Assembly: GCA_017645255.1 (NCBI GenBank)
Contig: JAGCPI010000018.1
Span: forward strand, 1-14,790
Direction of reading: 5' to 3'
Source of the DNA: a bacterium
GTDB lineage: Bacteria; Bacillota_I; Bacilli_A; Mycoplasmatales; Mycoplasmoidaceae
Length of the DNA stretch: 14,790 nucleotides
The number at the start of each line of letters is the position of its first letter. Position 1 is the first letter of the stretch. Shown one piece after another: positions 9,027-14,790 of the stretch. The notes beneath the pieces were generated by a model. That model did not search any database and had not been told where the DNA came from. It saw only the letters and a list, made by a program, of their open reading frames with translations. The position numbers were made by a program, and so were the translations under genes.

Positions 9027-11336
9027 ATGCAAAGAAAAACCAGAAATTGATTAATTGGTGCAGGCATTGCCATTGGTGCAACTGCCATTATCCTTGGTTC
9101 AGTCCTAGGGACTCAATTGAACCAACATTATTCTAATAATGAACTAGCAGCAACCACGAATGCAAATAACACCACTGCTAACAGTAAAGCAACCAATGCT
9201 ACAAAAACAAAAAATAAAGTTGATGATAGTAACTCAGTAACTAATAACACCAAAACCTTATTACCACTACTATATGAAAAGAATGATAATGGTTTTAGTG
9301 TGGTAGGAAACAATGAAGTAAGTAACGAAAGCAACGCAGGATATTATCTAAGTCCTAATTTAACTACTACCACTAATCAAACAATTACTTTTATTTGGTA
9401 TGGTAGTAAAAATGATGTTAATTACGGAGGAGATAAATTAGGAGTATCAACAAGTGATACTAATAGTGGTTATTTCCAATTAACTACATCAATGTTAAAT
9501 CAATATTCTTACTATTATTATGTGGCCCAAATTACTGATAATGGTACGATCATTAATTCTAATACTTCCAATGACCTTAAAGTAACATTAACTAACCCAA
9601 TTAATATTAGTAGTTTGACCATCAATTTGGATGGAAATACCATCACTTCTCTTTCCAGTGAATATTTATTAACTACTAGTGATACTTTTAATTTAAAAGC
9701 AACCACAAGTATTCCAACTAATGCAACTAACATTAGTTATCAATGATATGCAACAACTAATAGTGGTACTAATTTAACTCAACTACAAGATGCTAATGAT
9801 GTTACTTCATTAGGATCTAGCACCACTGCTACCTTTGCTTTAAATCAAAACGTTATCAATGCCAAATTCACTACTTTCTTTGTTGAAGTTAGTGCTACTG
9901 TGAACGGACAAACTTACACCCAAACTGATCAAACTAGTTTAACTTATAATGATACTAATGAAATTAGTAATGCAAATATCACATTATCAAATTCAACCGT
10001 CTACATTGGTCAACAAAATGATTATGCAACTATTACTTTATCGTATACAGTGAATGCTGCTTTGGAAGGCAAAGCATATAGTGTGCAATTTTATGGTGTA
10101 AATCCATATGTTAATGGAGAAAGTAGCACTGGTACTAGTGTCATTGGTCAAACAAGTGGTACGATTTCTACTTCAAGTGATAGTGGCCAAATTACATTTA
10201 ATTTAAGCAATGATAATGCTTTTTATGGTAAATACTATGCCGTAATTACGGTTGCTAATTATGCATTTACTACCCAAGCTGTTACTCAAAACATTAAGCA
10301 AGCATACACCACATCAAACAACAATACTCCATCAATTGTCAACAACAATAATTCAACTTCAAATTCCAATAAAAACACTGATTCCACTCCAAGTACAAGC
10401 CAATCATCTTCTACTAAAAATACTGACTCATCTTCTGATAAAACAAGTACAACTAATTCTGATAGTAAAACAGCAACTTCCTCTAGTACTTCATCCACCA
10501 AAAATGAAACTCCAATTACTCCAACTTTAGTTGAAAAACTAGCAAGTAATTCAATTAATTTACAAGATTTAGTTAATAACCTAAAAATTAGTAATATTGC
10601 TACTTTTTACAATAACTATTATGCTGGTCAATACACAACTGATTTGGCAACTTATTTAACAAATAGTAGTGATACGAACATCACCCTTAGTGATTTAGTA
10701 ACTAATATTAGTGATAGTAAAGCTAATAACTCCTGAGGAGATGTCACTGGTTTTAAAGTAACTAATAACTCCAAAGATATTGTTCAATTAGAAACCAACG
10801 GGGGAGTATTAATTAGCACAATCAATCCTGGTGATAGTAGCACCATAACTCTCCCAGCAAGCATGGATATTAGTATGAATTTACCAACTAGTACGTTTGC
10901 TAACAGTAGTGTTACTTGAGTAATGGGTAACTTAATTAATGATAAATCCAATACCATTGCTTATGGCCCAGCCAGAGCATTTTGAAGCCAATCAAGATAT
11001 GGTGGTAATGGTTATTTATTTTCCTTTTTTGGGATTGATAACTACGATTCATACAATTATGGTTTCAAGTATGGAATTAACAATGAATACACAATGGACA
11101 CTACTAAATGATCTACTTATCAATGAGGTTTAACAGATGGTTATATTTTGATGAGCTGAGTAGCACAAATTCTTGGTTGAAATGAATCAAACCAAGATGT
11201 ATTAAGTGCATATAAAGTTTACATTCCTGTTGAAAGTCAAAGTGGATCAATTATTATTAACGAAGTTAAATTTAATAATACTTGGTACGATACTGATTTT
11301 ACCATTGCATGTGGTAGTGGTTTTCTTCTTTGATAA
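9027..11336 (+). CDS. Membrane-anchored surface protein with Ig-like repeats and duplicated C-terminal domain (copy B)
   Basis: This 769-residue exported protein starts at ATG 9027 after AGAAGGAA (9012-9019). The N-terminus (QRKTRNW, then a hydrophobic segment to about residue 30) is a signal anchor with no Cys, so it is not a lipoprotein, unlike copy A. After an Asn/Thr/Ala/Lys-rich spacer come about three beta-rich, Ig-like units: about 105-188, 192-308 and 312-425. They show the pattern SYQWY, then a Thr/Ser strand, then FFVEVSATVNGQTY. A second Ser/Thr/Asn/Lys linker (about 427-500) leads to the C-terminal domain (about 505-769), which is homologous to that of lipoprotein A and shares an identical 37-residue core (10896-11006). 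TGA Trp codons occur throughout, and the final codon is TGA before TAA. It is likely cell-surface exposed; adhesion or host interaction is inferred only from architecture. Confidence 0.85.
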
Positions 11337-11360
11337 TTAAATAATTAATAATTCATAATA

Positions 11361-11388
11361 AAAAGGTGCTTTGTTACAAGCGCCTTTT
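11361..11388. terminator. Bidirectional terminator between surface protein B and its 79-aa gene
   Basis: Eleven-bp arms (AAAAGGTGCTT and AAGCGCCTTTT, one G-U pair) enclose a short loop and are flanked by A and T runs. It occupies the same place in cassette B as the hairpin at 8202 in cassette A, but its sequence differs. Confidence 0.75.
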
Positions 11389-11406
11389 GTTTCCTAAACT
11401 TTAAAT

Positions 11407-11646
11407 TTATTTATCTGGATACATGGTTTCAAAATAATCATCTAATTCGGAGTCTGGGACATCTAATAAACTTAATTCATTATCTCCATTTGGATTAGTT
11501 TGGTGAAAACGGTGATGGATTTGTGCTAACTTAGCACATAAATATGCATAAGCTTTATCATTACCAATCTTATTTTCAAGCTTATTAAGCAGTTGCTTTA
11601 AATCATTAATGGTTTTTTCATATGAATCTTTTTGTGAATTAGTCAT
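11407..11646 (-). CDS. 79-aa protein of unknown function, convergent with surface protein B (copy B)
   Basis: This is the paralogue of the protein at 8495-8256: same length, 62 of 79 residues identical by hand alignment, no gaps. Differences are mostly conservative (D/E, L/I, V/I, L/M) and cluster in the first helix and in residues 20-35. YLCAKLAQIHHR and LLDVPDS plus the C-terminal LDDYFET and YPDK are unchanged. The start is supported by AGGAAG about 12 nt upstream. It is soluble, helical and acidic at the C-terminus, with no known motif. Retention of an intact frame in both copies, with conservative change, argues that it is a real, selected gene and not a shadow frame. Confidence 0.8.
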   Translation of the reverse strand: MTNSQKDSYEKTINDLKQLLNKLENKIGNDKAYAYLCAKLAQIHHRFHQTNPNGDNELSLLDVPDSELDDYFETMYPDK

Positions 11647-11721
11647 GGTTGATATTTCTTCCTATCATACTTACTATTTTTATTTTACAAAGAAAAAGTA
11701 ATTAAATTACTTTAATTTAAA

Positions 11722-11773
11722 TATTAATAAGATTTTATTATTTATGGATTTGTAAATTAATCCCTTATTAATA
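11722..11773. repeat. 10-bp inverted repeat in the spacer upstream of the 79-aa gene B
   Basis: TATTAATAAG (11722-11731) and CTTATTAATA (11764-11773) are perfectly complementary, separated by 32 nt. The spacer 11647-11836 shows no gene. The dyad could be a protein site or a decayed hairpin, or chance given the AT content. Confidence 0.2.
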
Positions 11774-11836
11774 AAATATGCAAGATTAACAAAACACAAT
11801 TTTTTTGTAAATTTAAATAAGAATTCAATAGTAGAT

Positions 11837-11871
11837 AAAAAAAGAGGTGCTAATTGAAGCATCTCTTTTTT
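11837..11871. terminator. Terminator downstream of the lipoprotein remnant
   Basis: The arms AAAGAGGTGCT and AGCATCTCTTT (one G-U pair) are separated by 6 nt and flanked by A and T runs on both sides. It resembles the hairpin at 8202-8233 almost base for base in the stem, suggesting common origin. It lies 23 nt past the stop of the minus-strand remnant. Confidence 0.7.
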
Positions 11872-11893
11872 ATTTATAGTTATTAATTGTTAA

Positions 11894-12368
11894 TTAAATT
11901 CCTGGGAAGAAAATTTGTAATGCATCTCAAGCAACACGATCTTCATTTGAAGTTAAACCAACAGCAAATGAACTTTCATAAACATTCGATAATCCAGTTA
12001 AACTTGTATTTGGGTTAGCAATGCTAGTTAAAGCACTTGTTTTAACAGTTGTGCTACCATTAATGACAAAGTCAAAATCACATAATCCATCATATTTAAA
12101 GTATCCTCAATCATTACCACTAGTTACAGTATTAGTGTAATTATTAGCAAACATTTGTGCTAAAACTGTTTCACGTGTTGCCATATAAGAAGTGCCATTT
12201 AGATAAGGAGTAGATGGATTAGCATAAGTTGGATTATTAATTTGGGTTGGATCTTTATTATCTAATTGATAAGTTAAAGTACTTGCACTATTAATATTAA
12301 AAAAATAATTGCTACTTATTTAGATGATAAATACTTTTAAAATAAATACCATTTTGCGATGGCACCAT
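11894..12368 (-). pseudogene. Remnant of a lipoprotein or surface-protein gene (N-terminus lost, frameshifted)
   Basis: A minus-strand frame is open from 12319 to the TAA at 11896-11894 with TGA read as Trp. It reads as a normal secreted, Asn/Thr/Ser-rich protein: YQLDNKDPTQINNPTYANP, then SYMATRETVLAQMFANNY, and a final VAWDALQIFFPGI. It has no start codon near its upstream end and no signal peptide. Upstream, a second frame (start at ATG 12368, MVPSQNGIYFKSIYHLNK) runs into TAG and would join it by a one-base shift near 12314. The gene therefore appears truncated at the 5' end and frameshifted. It has its own terminator (11837-11871). By eye it is not related to the two neighbouring surface proteins. 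Alternatively ATG at the SYMATRE site could start a 95-residue protein, but no Shine-Dalgarno supports that. Confidence 0.55.
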
Positions 12369-12405
12369 TAAAATTTGTTTGGAAAAGATTTTAAGTAATC
12401 ATAAT

Positions 12406-12440
12406 AAAAAAGACAGCTTGGATCCTTTGCTGTCTTTTTT
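12406..12440. terminator. Bidirectional terminator after pncA
   Basis: Perfect 12-bp arms (AAAAAAGACAGC and GCTGTCTTTTTT) have A and T runs on both sides. It ends the minus-strand transcript of the nicotinamidase gene, about 50 nt past its stop, and abuts the lipoprotein remnant. Confidence 0.8.
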
Positions 12441-12491
12441 ATTTAATGTTTAATTTTTACTTGTTTTTTTAATGTTTAAATTAAAGGATGA

Positions 12492-13139
12492 TTAGAACTT
12501 TTCGCAAAATTCTTTGGAGGTAATGAATTTAACTCCAGCATCTTGATAAGTCTTTAGAGTTTGTTCTAACTTGTCAGCAAATACTGGTTTTGCTGCGTCA
12601 GTTACTAGGTATACTTCGTATCCTAGTTTACGTGCGTCTAATGCGTTGTACATTACGCAGAAGTCTTCAGCTAGACCACAAACAAAAATGGTCTTTGCTT
12701 GTCTTTCTGTCAAGAATTTTTCAATGAATTCTTGGTTAATAATGTGACCGTTTGTAAAGAATGCACTGTAAGAGTCAATCAAAGCGTTAGATCCTTTGTA
12801 GAAGAAACGTTCAATCTTGTCTCCATGTAGGTCTGGGTTTAATTCCCCACCCTTACTTCCAATAACACAGTGGTTTGGTCAGAAGTATGGTTCTTGAATC
12901 TTTAGATAAATTTGGAATTCAGGAACATTGTAGAATGGTTTGTTGGATGCAAAGGAAATGTGTTCAACTGGGTGGAAATCCTTTGTACCAATAATTGTGT
13001 AACCTTGCTTTTCAGCGTGGTCAATTAAGTTATTTACGATTGGAACGATTGATTTACCACCTGTAACAGGTAGAGATCCACCTTCCATGAAGTCGTTTTG
13101 CATATCAACAACTAGTAGAACTTTTTCTTTATTACTCAT
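12492..13139 (-). CDS. pncA: Nicotinamidase (isochorismatase-fold amidohydrolase)
   Basis: A cytoplasmic enzyme of 215 residues, normal for PncA, that hydrolyses nicotinamide to nicotinate and ammonia in the NAD salvage pathway. The full catalytic set is visible: Asp12 in VVDMQNDF, Lys115 in YKGSNALIDSYSAF, and nucleophile Cys161 in GLAEDFCV. The metal-site residues Asp54, His56 and His60 lie in KDFHPVEH. One TGA codon (Trp87) splits the gene under the standard code. The start ATG 13139 follows a purine-rich AAAGAAAGG. It lies 126 nt downstream of the PQ-loop gene pair on the same strand with no terminator between, so co-transcription is possible. Its codon choice (GCT, GTT, CTA) matches those genes more than the surface-protein region. 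Confidence 0.92.
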
Positions 13140-13265
13140 ATTTGTTAATACCTTTCTTTAAATATATAAGTCTATCTTAAAAAGAATTGATTTAATAATT
13201 TGGAGAAAAAAGCAAGAAGGAAAATGATTGTTTAAAGAATTGAATCGATTATAAAGAGGAATTAA

Positions 13266-13667
13266 TTAGGCGTTTTTAACACGGCCTGGGTGTTGTTTTA
13301 GATAGTTTTCGCAAACTTGTTGTTCGGAGATTCCTTCACGACGAGCAATTGCTTGGTTGTTTAACTTGTAAATTAAGATGATACCACATAGTATGAAGTT
13401 AATACCATCGAAGATTACAAGTGCGTAACCGGCAGCTTCTGCCCCCGCACCTCAGTGGTTCATTTGCGCTTGTCCACCAAGGAATCCACCATAAATTACA
13501 AAGCAGAATAGAGAACACATTGTCATGATTCACATACCAGTACTTAAGAAGAAAGTTTGGTGACTCATGATGATTTTAATTGTACCAGGGAAATAAGCAA
13601 CGAAAATAACAATAGTTGAGATTCAACCAATAATGGCTAAACCAACGTTCATTCCTACAACTGACAT
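13266..13667 (-). CDS. Small PQ-loop/SemiSWEET-like membrane protein
   Basis: A 133-residue protein with three predicted membrane helices (about 8-33, 40-62, 79-101), the size of one SemiSWEET triple-helix bundle. The PQ position at the end of helix 1 reads Pro27-Gly28 (VAYFPGTIKIIMSH), a degenerate form of the motif in the neighbouring gene. The cytoplasmic tail contains ARREGISEQQV, echoing AKKEGISEAEL in the neighbour, so the two look like paralogues and may form a heterodimer. It starts one base after the stop of the upstream gene (TAA, T, ATG), with a Shine-Dalgarno (GGAAAGAAGG) inside that gene's last codons, indicating translational coupling. Three TGA Trp codons are present. The substrate is unknown; SemiSWEETs usually carry small sugars, while the related-fold PnuC carries NAD precursors. 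Confidence 0.7.
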
Positions 13668-13668
13668 A

Positions 13669-14478
13669 TTAAGCAGCCTTCTTTCCAAGCTTCTTTTCTT
13701 GAGCTTCTTTGTATAGGCGATCAGATAGTTCAGCTTCAGAAATGCCTTCTTTCTTAGCCATAATCATGTTTTTACATTTGTAGAAGAAGATTCCACATGC
13801 AGTAGCACCGCAGAATACGTCACATACGAATAGAGCTAGACCATCAACTAGACCTGCGTTCATAGCAACGTTGTGACCTAGAGCAACAGCAGTACCTTGA
13901 ATAATGTCTGCTTGTTGAGTTCCTCATGCTGCAACACCAACATAGAATAGATCGTTAATGTTGTTAATTCCAGCGAAAGAACCGTAAGCTGCTTCTTCAG
14001 CTGCGTGTAATGCTGCAGTTGGAGTGCTTCCAGTTCCGATGAATAAGTATCCAAGACCATATAGACCTTGTGAATTTAGAGCTGCATTGTAAGCAGCACC
14101 TTTACCAGCAATTACTTCGATTGCTTGAGCTCCACCTAGTTGAGATAGACCTCATCAGTTAGACATACCATAAGCACCACCTAAAGCAGCACTAGTGGAT
14201 CCTGCATAACTTAATCCTAATCCGGCTTCATTACCTTGTGCAATATATAGAATACCTCAGATTGAGAATCCTATTTCTGCGAAACAAATAAGTAATCACA
14301 TCCAGAAGGAAATACCTGTCGTACCTTTAGTCTTATAGGTTTGGATTAATTGTGGTAAATAAGAAACTGCAATTAATAAGGATGCAATAGTACCGAAAAT
14401 GGTAATTACAATTTCATATGCACCACTGGTACCTGTAAATAGACCAGGAATGACATAGGCAATATAATTATTACCCAT
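13669..14478 (-). CDS. PQ-loop/SemiSWEET-like transporter with a large Gly/Ala-rich insertion
   Basis: A 269-residue membrane protein. Helix 1 ends in a textbook PQ-loop motif (SYLPQLIQTYKTKGTTGIS, Pro42-Gln43), followed by helix 2 (about 58-80). An ordinary SemiSWEET would then go straight to helix 3, but here about 120 residues (about 83-205) rich in Gly, Ala, Asn and Trp intervene. Helix 3 (about 212-234) contains several Cys (VCDVFCGATACGIFFYKC), and a charged tail follows. The start ATG 14478 has AGAAAGG upstream, a short palindrome in the leader and a promoter-like TATAAT. The stop is one base from the next PQ-loop gene. Strongly biased codons (GCT, GGT, CTA) suggest high expression. 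Transport of a small solute is likely; its identity is open. Confidence 0.75.
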
Positions 14479-14497
14479 TATTTTTTTTAACCTTTCT

Positions 14498-14512
14498 GCG
14501 AATTAAATTCGC
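14498..14512 (-). promoter_or_regulatory. Perfect 15-bp palindrome in the leader of the PQ-loop operon
   Basis: GCGAATT, one base, AATTCGC, located directly upstream of the Shine-Dalgarno (AGAAAGG) of the gene at 14478. It is GC-richer than its surroundings. It could be an mRNA hairpin protecting or gating the ribosome site, or a repressor site. Confidence 0.35.
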
Positions 14513-14552
14513 TTTTAGTTTTTTTAAGTGTAACTTTTCTATTACTAATTTA

Positions 14553-14583
14553 ATTATATTTGTATTGATTTAGAAAAAATCAA
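14553..14583 (-). promoter_or_regulatory. Candidate promoter of the PQ-loop operon
   Basis: Minus-strand TATAAT (14558-14553) is a perfect -10 box. TTGATT (14583-14578) is a fair -35 with a rather long 19-nt spacer. The predicted transcript start near 14546 would give a leader of about 65 nt containing the palindrome. Confidence 0.45.
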
Positions 14584-14660
14584 AGTTTAGAAATTTTACA
14601 TATGAAAATTAATATATTAACATAAAAATAAAAATTAATTTAATAATTTCCTAAAGTGAA

Positions 14661-14704
14661 ATTTCAAGTGCAACGACTCTAAAAGGAGTTATTGCACTTT
14701 TTTT
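14661..14704 (+). repeat. Strong hairpin before the transposase; possible IS left end or terminator
   Basis: The arms AAGTGCAA (14666-14673) and TTGCACTT (14692-14699) continue inward with ACTC/GGAGT pairing over about 15 positions. A run of seven T residues follows (14698-14704). This makes a good terminator. The outer sequence ATTTCAAGTGCAACGACTC also resembles what I recall of IS30-family terminal repeats, so it may be the left inverted repeat of the element starting here. The right end is outside the window. Confidence 0.45.
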
Positions 14705-14734
14705 GTATAAAAAAAGTGGTAAAGTTAATTAATC

Positions 14735-14790
14735 ATGGAATACACACATTTAAATCAAAGTGAAAGAGATTTAATTCAACATTTCTTCAA
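14735..14790 (+). CDS. Start of an IS30-family-like transposase (cut by the window edge)
   Basis: Eighteen codons are visible, reading MEYTHLNQSERDLIQHFF. The Y-T-H-L opening followed by a short helix with ER and I is typical of the N-terminal helix-turn-helix of IS30-family transposases. The upstream hairpin and lack of a strong Shine-Dalgarno are also common there. The assignment rests on a short stretch, so it is tentative. Confidence 0.5.
   Translation, partial: MEYTHLNQSERDLIQHFF

Noticed and set aside
8942..9136. 64-codon plus-strand frame before surface protein B
   Set aside because: It overlaps the start of the real gene in another frame, lacks a ribosome site and reads as His/Cys/Lys noise.
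9128..10530. Minus- and plus-strand frames inside surface protein B
   Set aside because: Low-complexity shadows of the Asn/Thr/Ser codons of the true frame.
13878..14060. 60-codon minus-strand frame inside the large PQ-loop gene
   Set aside because: It is out of frame with the PQ-loop gene, which is continuous from 14478 to 13669 once TGA is read as Trp.

Overview
The window is a very AT-rich stretch of a mollicute chromosome (Mycoplasma/Ureaplasma-like). The strongest evidence is genetic code 4. Most long genes stay open only if TGA is read as Trp, and those TGAs fall at sensible places, such as the last codon of both large surface-protein genes and Trp87 of the nicotinamidase. Lipoprotein signal peptides, low-complexity surface proteins, hairpin-plus-T terminators and the lack of regulators fit the same group. 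I cannot name the species.

Layout from left to right. (1) At the left edge a gene begins on the minus strand. Its leader of about 100 nt looks like an attenuator: an intrinsic-terminator hairpin plus an upstream segment complementary to the start-codon region. (2) Two unrecognised plus-strand genes follow (266-1012 and 1086-1538), ending in a terminator. (3) A MATE-family exporter (1749-3926) has two unusually large hydrophilic insertions. (4) Converging on it is a KtrB/TrkH-type potassium channel subunit (6060-4231). (5) From 6418 to 11646 lies an accessory surface-protein region with two copies of a convergent two-gene cassette. Each copy is a large exported protein on the plus strand, a bidirectional terminator, and a 79-residue protein on the minus strand. 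The two large proteins share a C-terminal domain of about 260 residues but have different front halves. One is a lipoprotein with a Ser/Thr/Asn stalk; the other has an uncleaved membrane anchor and Ig-like repeats. (6) A truncated, frameshifted lipoprotein remnant lies at 12368-11894 between terminators. (7) A minus-strand cluster (14478-12492) holds two adjacent PQ-loop/SemiSWEET-type membrane proteins and a nicotinamidase (PncA). The first membrane protein carries a Gly/Ala-rich insertion of about 120 residues. (8) At the right edge an IS30-like transposase gene begins, preceded by a strong hairpin that may be its left end.

How the genes may work together. The surface region is probably a variable adhesin-like or immune-exposed locus built by duplication and front-end swapping. 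A 37-residue core of its shared domain is identical in both copies despite many synonymous DNA differences, so that core is under strong constraint. The PQ-loop pair next to pncA suggests import of an NAD precursor followed by deamidation to nicotinate. That is inferred from gene order and from PnuC having a SWEET-like fold; it is not shown by the sequence. KtrB (ion uptake) and the MATE protein (efflux) are separate housekeeping transport functions. No tRNA, rRNA or CRISPR array was seen.
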